From assembly GCF_022496765.1 (NCBI RefSeq), contig NZ_VANV01000023.1, positions 1 to 64,000 on the forward strand: a DNA stretch of 64,000 bases, read 5' to 3'. Shown piece after piece: positions 25,895-34,097 of this stretch. The notes under the pieces are model-generated. The model was not told the origin of the DNA and made no database searches. It worked only from the letters and a program-made list of their open reading frames with translations. The stretch comes from Acidaminobacter sp. JC074 (GTDB lineage Bacteria; Bacillota; Clostridia; Peptostreptococcales; Acidaminobacteraceae). The position numbers and the translations under genes are program-made. Each line of letters starts with the position of its first letter. The first letter of the stretch is position 1.

Positions 25895-26589
25895 ATATTT
25901 TAATAGTTGAAGATGAAATAGATACACAATCGTACATTAAGCATATTGTTGAGTCATCACTTAATAACGCGGTTGTTTACACTGCTTTTAATCATCAAGA
26001 AGCACTTGAGGTATCAGATAAAAATCATTTGGATTTAGTGCTTCTTGATATGGAACTTGATGGCACTGACATACTTGGTTTAGATGTGTATAAATCTATA
26101 GAATCACGTCATAAGAACATTGATACCATTGTTATCACAGGTCATAGTGATTACTTAAGACAGGCTACAGGTATAGAACCCTTTTATTATATGATGAAAC
26201 CCATTAATGAAGTATTTTTAAAAAGAAAACTAAAAGAGTGGGTATATGTGAAAGAAAATGTGGATAATGAAACATTAATCATCAAACAATCCACAGGTAT
26301 AAAGGTAATCCCACTTAAGAATATCTATTATATTGAGAAAATAGGTAGGAAGGTTCATGTTGTCACTAAATCAAAAGTCTATGAATACTCCTCTTCAATT
26401 AGGGCTATTATGAAAGACTTGGATGATAGATTTTATCAGTCACATCAATCGTTTATAGTTAATACCAACAAGGTTAACACTGTTGATAAAGATTATGAAA
26501 GAGCAAGACTTATTTCTTTCTTTGATTTTGAAAAGACTGTACCGCTAAGTCGCTATAAGTATGAAGGCTTTATTGACATGTTCAAGTAA
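25888..26589 (+). CDS. LytTR-family response regulator
   Basis: 233 residues. N-terminal receiver domain (VEDE at 7-10, phospho-acceptor Asp about 54 in VLLDMELDGTD, Lys about 109 in MMKPINEV) and C-terminal LytTR DNA-binding domain (LKNIYYIEKIGRKVHVVTKS to the end). LytTR proteins such as AgrA and ComE bind pairs of short direct repeats about one or two helical turns apart and activate transcription. The gene is the last of the overlapping kinase operon. Repeat pairs of fitting spacing occur before both transcription starts of this region and before many surface-protein genes in the window, making it the best candidate for their activator. Confidence 0.9.
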   Translation: MVNILIVEDEIDTQSYIKHIVESSLNNAVVYTAFNHQEALEVSDKNHLDLVLLDMELDGTDILGLDVYKSIESRHKNIDTIVITGHSDYLRQATGIEPFYYMMKPINEVFLKRKLKEWVYVKENVDNETLIIKQSTGIKVIPLKNIYYIEKIGRKVHVVTKSKVYEYSSSIRAIMKDLDDRFYQSHQSFIVNTNKVNTVDKDYERARLISFFDFEKTVPLSRYKYEGFIDMFK

Positions 26590-26696
26590 GATGGATTAGA
26601 TTAATAACCTTGAATAGAAGAATTGAATAAGCTTTAAATGTCCAATTACATTTTTCTATGTATAAAGGCTTTTGTAGATATTTAGCTCAATCATGG

Positions 26697-26702
26697 TATA
26701 AT
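26697..26702 (+). promoter_or_regulatory. -10 element of the small membrane gene
   Basis: TATAAT at 26697-26702. A single partial copy of the shared repeat (TTTCTATGTATA, 26653-26664, 9 of 12) lies 32 bp upstream; its partner is not convincing. Confidence 0.4.
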
Positions 26703-26722
26703 CAATTATTGTGGAGGCTATG

Positions 26723-27127
26723 ATGAAAAAGAAATTATATATAGGATTATCTGGAATACAGGTCTTGTTGCTGATAGGCGCCTATTTGGTACAGGATTTT
26801 TCAATGAAACGAATGGGCATGATGAGACATGTTATGTTTACAAATCAAAAATGGGAAAAATCTTATCCCGTAGAAACAATTATAAGTGTATCTGTTGCCA
26901 TTAGTATTATTTTATTGGTTATTGTAGTTTATAAGCATATTAAAAGGAAATCATATTATCAATTAATTGAGACTTTGGTTGTTAGTGGTGGTGCTACCGG
27001 ATTTGTACTATTAAACTCAACAGAATCATTTAGGTCTTATTATTTTATATGTTTGATTCTAGCCTTATCCATACTGATTCAATATGTAAAACAAATTATA
27101 GATATTAAAAAAACTGACTCTTTTTAG
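26723..27127 (+). CDS. Small polytopic membrane protein of unknown function
   Basis: 134 residues. ATG at 26723 is chosen because GGAGG ends 5 bases upstream; the ATG at 26720 is too close. About four membrane helices, with a Lys/Arg-rich loop (YKHIKRKSYYQL) in the middle. No motif was recognised. It lies directly downstream of the Agr-like operon but has its own TATAAT, so it could be an accessory of that system or unrelated. The terminator overlaps its stop codon. Confidence 0.65.
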   Translation: MKKKLYIGLSGIQVLLLIGAYLVQDFSMKRMGMMRHVMFTNQKWEKSYPVETIISVSVAISIILLVIVVYKHIKRKSYYQLIETLVVSGGATGFVLLNSTESFRSYYFICLILALSILIQYVKQIIDIKKTDSF

Positions 27128-27141
27128 AGCCAGTTTTATTA
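27110..27141. terminator. Bidirectional terminator between convergent genes
   Basis: AAAACTGACTC pairs with GAGCCAGTTTT (one mismatch) around TTTTTA, with A and T runs on both flanks. It overlaps the stop of the upstream gene and lies against the stop of the rhodanese gene. Confidence 0.75.
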
Positions 27142-28197
27142 TTATTCGTATTTACTTGCTGCTTCTTCTGGTGTAATGCTTTGTACTGGATTGTTTTCAT
27201 CCATTTGCCAAGCAAACCAACCACCATCAAATAGCTGAATATTTTCCCAACCATTTTCATAGGCAATTAAGAAAGGGATTGTAGCTCTCCAACCAGTACC
27301 ACAGTAGAATGCAATGTCATGGTCTTTAGTGATACCTTGTTCAGAAAGAATGCTTTCAACGTTTTCAATACCTTTGATCGTACCGTCTTCGTTTAAATAA
27401 TCAAACTCATCATGGCCCCAAAGTGCACCAGCAGGTTCACCCATTCTCTCAATGTAACTGTAACCAGAGATTTTTCCTTCAAACTCATCCTTAGAACGAA
27501 TACTTACTAATCTGAAGTTTTCGTTGCTATCAAGCTCTGCTTGAGTTTCAGCTGGCATAGCGATAACAAACTCAGGATGTGCTGGAATTGTTAAGCCAAA
27601 TGCTTCAGAAGTAGCAACAGGTTCGTTGATACCTTCTTCAGTTTCATAACCTGCAGCCATCCAAGCCTTAACACCACCATCAAGAACTTTTACGTTTTCT
27701 ACACCTGCCCATAATGAAACAAAGGCAATTCTAGCAGCACCAGAGTCAGCACCATAAACAATAACGGTTGTATCTTTAGTGATACCGTATTTAGCCATTA
27801 CTTCAGTGATTTCTTCTGGTGTACGAATGTTCCAGTATTCTGGTTCTTCAATGTCATCAGTGTTCATATGAACTGCACCAGGAATGTGGTTAGTTTGATA
27901 TTCTTCACTTACATCAGCAGGACCCCAAGAGCCGTGTAAAATAACAAAGTCATCAGAACCTTCCATTTGACCGTCTATCATTTGCTTAACATATTCTGGT
28001 GTTACATAGACACCAAAAGTATCTTCAAGCATTTCTTTTTCGCTTGCAACAGTTTCTTCTTCAGTCGCTTCCTCTGTTGTTTCTTCTTGTACAGTTTCTT
28101 CTACAGGTTGAGTATTGTTTGCTGCATCATTTGAAGAACAAGCTACAAATGTAAGCATTAATACTAAGCTTAGAAATAAAATTAAATATTTTTTCAT
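27142..28197 (-). CDS. Lipoprotein with two rhodanese domains (YnjE-like sulfurtransferase)
   Basis: 351 residues. ATG at 28197 is chosen because AGAGGGAG lies 7 bases upstream; an earlier start at 28233 has none. A signal peptide ending FVAC suggests lipidation, then a Glu/Thr-rich linker. The first rhodanese domain has YGADSGAAR at about 145, without a catalytic Cys. The second has CGTGWR at about 298, an active loop of the type seen in YnjE. It should move sulfane sulfur outside the membrane. It is divergent from the TVP38 / Fe-S operon, hinting at a shared sulfur or redox task (inference). Confidence 0.85.
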   Translation of the reverse strand: MKKYLILFLSLVLMLTFVACSSNDAANNTQPVEETVQEETTEEATEEETVASEKEMLEDTFGVYVTPEYVKQMIDGQMEGSDDFVILHGSWGPADVSEEYQTNHIPGAVHMNTDDIEEPEYWNIRTPEEITEVMAKYGITKDTTVIVYGADSGAARIAFVSLWAGVENVKVLDGGVKAWMAAGYETEEGINEPVATSEAFGLTIPAHPEFVIAMPAETQAELDSNENFRLVSIRSKDEFEGKISGYSYIERMGEPAGALWGHDEFDYLNEDGTIKGIENVESILSEQGITKDHDIAFYCGTGWRATIPFLIAYENGWENIQLFDGGWFAWQMDENNPVQSITPEEAASKYE

Positions 28198-28328
28198 TTT
28201 AATACTCCCTCTAATATTTTTTTGTTTTAACACTGTTCATTGTAGTAGGCTTAGGGGGCTTAGTCTAATAGAAAAATCAAATACTTAAAGGGTCAAGTAT
28301 TGCGTTTTTCTTTAGCTGGCTAAAATCC

Positions 28329-28357
28329 TTGACGTATAAGGTATATGAGCGTACATT
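28329..28357 (+). promoter_or_regulatory. Promoter of the TVP38 / Fe-S operon
   Basis: TTGACG (28329-28334) and TACATT (28352-28357) with a 17-bp spacer. Upstream, ATACTT and AAGTAT form an inverted repeat around AAAGGGTC, and CAAGTATT recurs after the -10; a regulator could bind there. Confidence 0.5.
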
Positions 28358-28394
28358 AATACTAGTCAAACCAAGTATTTTAGAGGTTTAAGAG

Positions 28395-29096
28395 GTGATT
28401 GATATTAAAAAGCAAACCGTCATCAAAATTGGCCTACCACTGGCAATTATATTACTGCTTCTGGTAACGCCACTCAGACAAGATTTTAAAGAGGTCTTAG
28501 GACTTTTTTCGAGTTTAGATATTGAAGTTATTAAAACGTATGTTTTATCTTTTGGTATCTTAGCCCCCATTGTATCCTTTCTTTTAATGGTCTTTCAGTC
28601 ACTGGCGGCACCCTTGCCGGCATTTCTGATTACCTTTGCAAATGCCAGCTTGTTTGGCTGGATCAAAGGAGCCATCTTATCATGGTCATCTGCTATGGTA
28701 GGGGCTATACTTTGTTTTTACATTGCAAGATACTTCGGTAGAAATGTGGTAGAAAAGTTGACCAGCAAACTGGCTTTAGAAAGCATTGATGAGTTCTTTG
28801 ATCGTTATGGTAGGTACACAGTCCTTATCGCAAGACTTTTACCATTCATTTCATTTGATGTGGTTTCATATGCTGCAGGTCTGACATCTATGAGTATTGG
28901 TTCATTTATTTGGGCTACGGCTATAGGCCAACTTCCTGCAACGTTGGTTTACTCCTATGTAGGTGGCATGTTAACGGGTGGTATGAAGCACTTTGTATTC
29001 GGTATGCTTATCTTATTTGCTTTATCGACATTGATCTTTTTACTTAAAAAGATCTTTAATGATAAATCTAGAAAAGGAATCGTAAATGAAAATTAA
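28395..29096 (+). CDS. TVP38/TMEM64 (DedA-like) membrane protein
   Basis: 233 residues. The GTG start follows AGAGG by 8 bases. Typical TVP38 layout: N-terminal helix, then the re-entrant core (LMVFQSLAAPLPAFLITFAN; SAMVGAILCFYIARYFGRNV; RLLPFISFDVVSYAAGLTSM) and C-terminal helices. The family is related to DedA and VTT proteins; proposed roles include lipid movement and transport, and the substrate is unknown. It is the first gene of a three-gene operon overlapping the Fe-S protein by 11 bases. Confidence 0.9.
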   Translation: MIDIKKQTVIKIGLPLAIILLLLVTPLRQDFKEVLGLFSSLDIEVIKTYVLSFGILAPIVSFLLMVFQSLAAPLPAFLITFANASLFGWIKGAILSWSSAMVGAILCFYIARYFGRNVVEKLTSKLALESIDEFFDRYGRYTVLIARLLPFISFDVVSYAAGLTSMSIGSFIWATAIGQLPATLVYSYVGGMLTGGMKHFVFGMLILFALSTLIFLLKKIFNDKSRKGIVNEN

Positions 29097-30207
29097 GTTA
29101 GATGATGATTTACTAAAATATGTTTCTGATGAAGAGGCCTCGTGTACAGGTTGTAGAAAATGCATGAAAGCCTGTCCAATGCTGGATGAGTTCTGCTCGA
29201 CACCAAAGGCACTACTAGAAGAAACTTACTTAGAAAAATCCATAGATCATGAAGTAGCCTTTTCTTGTACCCTATGTGGCCACTGTAGCCATGTCTGTCC
29301 AGAAAGTGTCGACTTAAACCATTTGTTTTATGTCTTAAGAGAGTCAGGTGCCAAACAGTTTAAGATTCCAGGTTCTATGCCTGTTAAGTTTCATCAGAAA
29401 AACTCATTTTCTAAACCTTTTTCTACAGGCGTAGAAGGCTTAAAAAGTGACATCAAAGAAAAAGTGTTTTTTCCAGGCTGTGCTTTAACAGCCTATGATC
29501 CAAGCCTGGTTTTAAAGATATATGTCCATTTAAGACAACACGATCCAGGCATAGGCATCATGCTTAACTGCTGTGGTAATCCAACCCATGTTATGGGGGA
29601 TACAGATCTTTTTAATGAGTATTTTTATAAGACTGAGAAAGAGCTTGATAAGAGTGGTGTAAAAGAGATTATAACAGTTTGTCCAAACTGTCATAAAACC
29701 CTGTCAAAAGACGGCCAGGCTAAAGTGATTTCTTTATGGGAAGTATTATGTAAATTTGGTCTACCAGAGGGGTTACTTAATAAGTATCAGGATATGACAG
29801 TGACCATTCATGATCCTTGTCCAACAAGATACAATCCAGAGATTCACGATGCTGTTAGAAAGCTCATGGATGACATGGGTTTTAATCTTGTTGAAATGAT
29901 ACATTCTAGAGAAAACACACTTTGCTGTGGCTCTGGTGGTATGGTCGCAGTGATGAACCAAAAGGTTTCCTTGAAGCAAAAGAAAATGAGGGTCAAGCAG
30001 ACTGAAGAAGACTTTATTGTCTCTTATTGTCAAGAATGCGTTGAATCACTGACTATTGAGGATAAGAGGGCCATTCATATACTAGATATGATCTACAGTG
30101 ATAAACCCTTTGAAAGAAGAAAACAATCCACACTTGAAAAGTGGATGAACAGGTATCAGGCTAAAAGAAAAGTCATGACACTTGATAAAAGAGGACAAAT
30201 TTCATGA
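29086..30207 (+). CDS. 4Fe-4S / CCG-domain oxidoreductase (HdrD/GlpC-like)
   Basis: 373 residues. Two ferredoxin clusters near the N-terminus (CTGCRKCMKACP about 19-30; CTLCGHCSHVCP about 58-69), then two CCG domains (PGCALTAYDPS...NCCGNPTH and HDPCPTRYNP...LCCGSGGM). This is the layout of heterodisulfide reductase subunit D and GlpC. Such proteins pass electrons to or from thiol/disulfide or similar substrates at the membrane. No partner flavoprotein is present here; instead it is sandwiched between two TVP38 proteins with overlapping ends, suggesting a membrane-associated redox unit. The true substrate is unknown. Confidence 0.85.
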   Translation: MKIKLDDDLLKYVSDEEASCTGCRKCMKACPMLDEFCSTPKALLEETYLEKSIDHEVAFSCTLCGHCSHVCPESVDLNHLFYVLRESGAKQFKIPGSMPVKFHQKNSFSKPFSTGVEGLKSDIKEKVFFPGCALTAYDPSLVLKIYVHLRQHDPGIGIMLNCCGNPTHVMGDTDLFNEYFYKTEKELDKSGVKEIITVCPNCHKTLSKDGQAKVISLWEVLCKFGLPEGLLNKYQDMTVTIHDPCPTRYNPEIHDAVRKLMDDMGFNLVEMIHSRENTLCCGSGGMVAVMNQKVSLKQKKMRVKQTEEDFIVSYCQECVESLTIEDKRAIHILDMIYSDKPFERRKQSTLEKWMNRYQAKRKVMTLDKRGQIS

Positions 30208-30854
30208 AGAGCAAAAAAGATATCATAAAGTATGGCTTAATCATGTTTGCCTTGATTGCAATCATCATTATGACCAATAAATACGTTGACCTAAGCCAGT
30301 ATACACCAGAAGATATAAGGGATTATGTAAACTCATATGGTATGCTTGCACCACTAGTTTACATCATCATCTTTACTCTTGTGCCTCTAACACTTTTTCC
30401 AGATTCCATCATAGCTGTTTCAGGCGGTATGTGCTTTGGCCTTTTCTGGGGTTCCATATACACCATGATTGGGGCCTTTTGCGGTGGGACACTATCATTT
30501 TATCTATCAAGGCTGGTCGGTAAAAATTTTATAACCAGTGTGCTTAAGAAAGACCTGCCTAATATAGGTGAAGATATTGATAATAGAGGTTTTATGGCTG
30601 TCCTCATTTTAAGGCTGATTCCGCTTTTTCCATACGACATCATTTCATATGGTGCAGGTCTGTCTAAAATCAAGTACAAGGACTTTATCCTTGCAACATT
30701 GATTGGTATCATTCCAGGTGTTATTGTATTTGTAAACCTAGGTAGTCAGTTTACTCAAATAGGCTCAAGAGGCTTTTATATGGCCATTTCCCTTCTTGTC
30801 ATGTTGTTCATAAGCTCGGGATTTTTAAAAAAGAGATTAGCTCTTAAGAGATAG
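30204..30854 (+). CDS. Second TVP38/TMEM64 membrane protein
   Basis: 216 residues, overlapping the Fe-S gene by four bases (ATGA). The same fold as the protein at 28395: VPLTLFPDSIIAVSGGMCFG; GGTLSFYLSRLVGKNF; RLIPLFPYDIISYGAGLSKI. The two copies are clearly divergent, so they may form a heteromer or have different partners. It closes the operon; a terminator follows. Confidence 0.9.
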   Translation: MKSKKDIIKYGLIMFALIAIIIMTNKYVDLSQYTPEDIRDYVNSYGMLAPLVYIIIFTLVPLTLFPDSIIAVSGGMCFGLFWGSIYTMIGAFCGGTLSFYLSRLVGKNFITSVLKKDLPNIGEDIDNRGFMAVLILRLIPLFPYDIISYGAGLSKIKYKDFILATLIGIIPGVIVFVNLGSQFTQIGSRGFYMAISLLVMLFISSGFLKKRLALKR

Positions 30855-30889
30855 AAATAATCAGATGTAAATCAGATTATTTCTTTTTT
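30854..30889 (+). terminator. Terminator of the TVP38 / Fe-S operon
   Basis: GAAATAATC (30854-30862) pairs with GATTATTTC (30875-30883), then TTTTTT. Confidence 0.7.
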
Positions 30890-30943
30890 ATTGTCTGAAG
30901 TGGGTATAAATTAAAGAAACATAAGATTAAATGAGGATACTCT

Positions 30944-32116
30944 ATGAAGATAAATTATGATGATTTGAACTATTATAGATTACAACAGTATATAGAGGAA
31001 AATGGTATTGGTGATGACGATGCCTGTTTTTGTCGTTCGGGTTTAAGCTTTAGTGCGTGTTGTAAGCTCAATCAAGAAGCAGGCATTTTGGAGTCTCTTA
31101 GATTACAGGAGCTTATTAGTCATAAGCTGAAGGCTAGTAGTCGTCAAACACAAGATGAATGTTTGATCTCTACATGTAAAGAAAAGGCCATTATGTCACA
31201 TGCCATTCAAAAGAATGGCTATCTAGACCAACTATCCAAAAACGAACATCTTTATGTTTTTACAAAGGCTTTTAATCAAGGCAAATACTATGTCAGAGAT
31301 AGCAAGTTATCCATGAATATTGCGACAACATTTAATGGCTTTTGCAATTATCATGACACAAAAGTGTTTCTGGACATAGAGGTATATAAAGGTGAAGAGT
31401 TTATTATAAATCGTTTAATTGCCCATAGTTACAGAAGTATTGCCTATAAGTATAGATGTATCCTCAATGAGTTAGACCTAATAGAAGGAGAACATTTTTC
31501 GAACTTTCCGCTTCTTTATCATAATGAAATCTATGATCCTGATTATATCGTCTATCAAGCTTATCTAATCAGCCATTATCATACCTTAAGGCAACATCAA
31601 ATTTACTTTAAGGAAACGCTGTATGAACTAGAGAAGTGCTTTGATATGACAAATGCTACTTGGATGTCACACGATCAGTTGACCTTTTCAGATGTTTTAA
31701 AAGTAAAAGGTACTCGAAATCCACTTGTTTTCTTTTGCTCGGAAGTGGTCAATACAAATGGTTTGTTTATGGAGAAAAATCCTGAGAAGAAGGCTTTTGA
31801 AATAATAACTCTGATGGTTCTTCCAGATCAAAATGGCGATTATAATTCTGTGTTTCTAAGTTCCTATGGAAAGCACAGTGAATTGATTGATTATTTTAAT
31901 CATGCCAGTGATCAAGTCCGTTTAAATATGATCAACAATATTATCTTAAGTCATCTCAATGAGCTCTTTTTATCAGAAAAACAGATGACAGTTATAAGAT
32001 CAAGTGAAAACTATTATGTCATAGAAGAAAGACTTCTTGATGAGATTCGAATAGACATTAATAACTTTGATTTAGAAGTCTTATCAAAAGAAGCTTTAAT
32101 TAACTTTTTTGAATAA
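30944..32116 (+). CDS. SEC-C-motif protein of unknown function
   Basis: 390 residues. Near the N-terminus is a metal-binding SEC-C-like motif, CFCRSGLSFSACC (about 28-40), with Arg where the usual CPCGSG has Gly. A second Cys/His cluster follows (CLISTCKEKAIMSHAIQKNG), possibly another zinc site. The remaining ~280 residues are soluble and unrecognised. SEC-C motifs bind zinc and mediate protein contacts, as in SecA. No operon partner is present. A TATAAA box lies about 35 bases upstream. Confidence 0.65.
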   Translation: MKINYDDLNYYRLQQYIEENGIGDDDACFCRSGLSFSACCKLNQEAGILESLRLQELISHKLKASSRQTQDECLISTCKEKAIMSHAIQKNGYLDQLSKNEHLYVFTKAFNQGKYYVRDSKLSMNIATTFNGFCNYHDTKVFLDIEVYKGEEFIINRLIAHSYRSIAYKYRCILNELDLIEGEHFSNFPLLYHNEIYDPDYIVYQAYLISHYHTLRQHQIYFKETLYELEKCFDMTNATWMSHDQLTFSDVLKVKGTRNPLVFFCSEVVNTNGLFMEKNPEKKAFEIITLMVLPDQNGDYNSVFLSSYGKHSELIDYFNHASDQVRLNMINNIILSHLNELFLSEKQMTVIRSSENYYVIEERLLDEIRIDINNFDLEVLSKEALINFFE

Positions 32117-32141
32117 AGCTATATTACAGGCCTATTATAAT

Positions 32142-32159
32142 CTTATGACTTATCATAAG
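32142..32159. repeat. Perfect small inverted repeat
   Basis: CTTATGA and TCATAAG flank CTTA, 26 bases after the SEC-C gene. It has no T-run, so it could be an operator or weak RNA hairpin. Confidence 0.4.
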
Positions 32160-32303
32160 TAATTATTAAGTTTGAAGTCAGATGAGTTACAATGCACTGA
32201 TGTGATTTGAAGAAACATCAGTATTTTCATAAACTTTGGGTATAGATGAAACATCTAAGCTTAACTTTCGTCTAAAACATAAAAGAATCGAAAGGATGTG
32301 CCT

Positions 32304-32789
32304 ATGAAAAAACATCATATCAATAAAACAATCATAGCATGGATCTATGTTGTGGGCTGGATGGTAGCTATATTCTTCTTGTCTTCACAAGTTGCATCGG
32401 CATCTAACTCATTAAGTCTGTCTGTAACCAATAGAATCCAATCACTTTTTTCTATAATACTTCCAGATGTTAATTTGATTATTTCTAATCATGATATTAG
32501 AAAGTTAGCACACTTTGTAGTTTTTGCAGTACTTGGATTTTTACTAGCAAATGCCTTTATAAAGTCGAATATTAATGTCTATAGGAGTCTAATATATTCA
32601 GGTATACTGATTGTCATGTACAGTATAGGAGATGAGCTTCACCAAAGATTTGTACCGGGAAGAGGTCCTGGTCTTGGAGATGTGCTGATTGATATAGCAG
32701 GAGGTGCTTTTGGTATCTTAAGCTTTCTGATACTACTAGGTATATTTACAAATATAGAAAAGAACAAGCTTAACAAGAAAATAAACTAA
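32304..32789 (+). CDS. VanZ-like membrane protein
   Basis: 161 residues. ATG at 32304 is preferred because AAGGA is 7 bases away; the GTG at 32298 is too close to it. Four membrane helices with the family pattern: DIRKLAHFVVFAVLG in the middle and DELHQRFVPGRGPGLGDVLI, then AGG, near the end. VanZ-like proteins are linked to low-level teicoplanin resistance in one case, but most have no known role. It stands alone, convergent with the SipW locus. Confidence 0.85.
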   Translation: MKKHHINKTIIAWIYVVGWMVAIFFLSSQVASASNSLSLSVTNRIQSLFSIILPDVNLIISNHDIRKLAHFVVFAVLGFLLANAFIKSNINVYRSLIYSGILIVMYSIGDELHQRFVPGRGPGLGDVLIDIAGGAFGILSFLILLGIFTNIEKNKLNKKIN

Positions 32790-32820
32790 AAAAGGTGAGA
32801 CCTGCAGAAGCAGGTCTCTG
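32789..32820. terminator. Bidirectional terminator between VanZ and the SipW locus
   Basis: Perfect GAGACCTGC / GCAGGTCTC stem with AGAA loop. A T-run follows on the minus strand (the AAAAAA at about 32789); the plus-strand tail is weak. Confidence 0.8.
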
Positions 32821-32829
32821 GTTGTTTAA

Positions 32830-33402
32830 TCAGTCAAACTGGCTATAGTTGATAGTCAATTTAAATGATAGGGTTTCTTTTTCAAATTGATCTTCTGTTA
32901 AAAGATCATTAGGGTCAAAAATAACTTTAACTGAAATTGTTTCGATCTTATTAAGATCCAATTTCTTTAATATAAGTTCCTGAACAAACTCGTCTTCATA
33001 TACAAAATCATCTTCATCCAGCAAAGTAGGTAAACCAAATGCATAAGATACATCAAAATAATCTTCCATACCCGGTTCAGAAGTGTTTTCTATTTCGAAG
33101 TTTAGCTGATCAAGATGCACACCCATAGTACCTGTGTTTTCAACATCAAAGTCATAGATGATTTCTGCACCCGGATAAATGTTGTTAATCTTAACTTCTA
33201 AATCCCTAGTGTTTGAAATGTTTTTAATATCACCAGTCACATATTTAGGTAATAAAACGTCACCAGCATATACATTAATGTCACATTCACCAGCATTAAC
33301 TGTAGCTGCCAATGCAAAACCAGTACTCCATTCAGCATAAGCAATCCCCATTATTAACAGAGAAAGCATAACGATATTTAAGAGCAGTGTAATCTTTCTC
33401 AA
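32830..33402 (-). CDS. Secreted protein with SipW-type signal peptide, D
   Basis: 190 residues. TTG start at 33402 with AGGAGG 7 bases upstream. The N-terminus has the SipW-cognate pattern: a long hydrophobic stretch ending MGIAYAEWSTGFALAATVNAG, where cleavage occurs before a W/F-rich mature start. The rest is a predicted beta-sandwich with alternating EVKINN, YDFDVENTG and ISVKVIFDP strands, as in TasA/camelysin-type fibre proteins. The sequence EIIYDFDVENTGTMGVHL is shared in style with the neighbours. It is last in the group and probably a minor fibre or cell-surface component processed by the SipW-like peptidase at 37117. Confidence 0.75.
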   Translation of the reverse strand: MRKITLLLNIVMLSLLIMGIAYAEWSTGFALAATVNAGECDINVYAGDVLLPKYVTGDIKNISNTRDLEVKINNIYPGAEIIYDFDVENTGTMGVHLDQLNFEIENTSEPGMEDYFDVSYAFGLPTLLDEDDFVYEDEFVQELILKKLDLNKIETISVKVIFDPNDLLTEDQFEKETLSFKLTINYSQFD

Positions 33403-33436
33403 GGTGACCTCCTATCTGAAACAAACCGTTAAATGA

Positions 33437-33465
33437 AGTTATGAAACCACTAGGGTTTCATAACT
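33437..33465 (-). terminator. Intercistronic hairpin
   Basis: Perfect 12-bp stem AGTTATGAAACC / GGTTTCATAACT with a 5-base loop, directly after gene C. Only a weak T-rich tail follows, so it may reduce read-through or stabilise the upstream mRNA rather than terminate fully. Confidence 0.6.
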
Positions 33466-33474
33466 ATTGATTTA

Positions 33475-34083
33475 TTAGTTTAAAGTTGATGCTTTTTCAG
33501 TCTGCTTATAAATAAATGGTGTTGTATATTTAACTTTACAGTTTTCAAAATCATCATTGTCTTGATCTTTCATAGTAAGTTTTACATAGAAGCTTTGACT
33601 TTCTGTTGGTGCGATGACTTGTCCAGTTAAGAGTGTAACGAACTCACCTTCAGTTTTCCAATCAGAATTATCAAGAGAATACATTACTGTTAAAGCATCA
33701 TCTAAATCTTGTCCGTTAGGATTAGCGATGATTAAGTGAGGTGTTACATTCGAAGGTAAGAACATATCAGGATCTACCATAATACCCATAGAACCTGTAT
33801 TTGTAACTGTCCAACCAAATGTTGTATATTGCAGCGGATAAAGATTTTCGATACTAGCAACAACTGTCTCAACATTGCCAATCGTTTCAATACCGCAAGA
33901 TTCTTCAATGTAGTTTCCTGTATCTTCAGGACTTTCTGCTTGAATAGCTGTTAGGTCAAAAGACATTTGACCAGAGTCAACTGTTGCTTGTACTGTAAAA
34001 CTTTGAGACCAAGCTGCATAACCAGCGCCCATTAACATAACTGCCAATACTAAAATACCTATTAAAAATCTACTCTTTTTCAT
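33475..34083 (-). CDS. Secreted protein with SipW-type signal peptide, C
   Basis: 202 residues with RBS GGAGG. The signal peptide (RFLIGILVLAVMLMGAGYAA, then WSQSF) nearly matches that of gene B, showing recent relatedness. The mature part has the same beta pattern (YTTFGWTVTNTGSMGIMVDP; QSFYVKLTMKD). TasA-family proteins assemble into matrix fibres outside the cell; this one has the right size and fold signs, but direct homology cannot be tested here. It is 14 bases from gene B, so they are co-transcribed. Confidence 0.8.
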   Translation of the reverse strand: MKKSRFLIGILVLAVMLMGAGYAAWSQSFTVQATVDSGQMSFDLTAIQAESPEDTGNYIEESCGIETIGNVETVVASIENLYPLQYTTFGWTVTNTGSMGIMVDPDMFLPSNVTPHLIIANPNGQDLDDALTVMYSLDNSDWKTEGEFVTLLTGQVIAPTESQSFYVKLTMKDQDNDDFENCKVKYTTPFIYKQTEKASTLN

Positions 34084-34097
34084 TTCATTCCTCCAAA

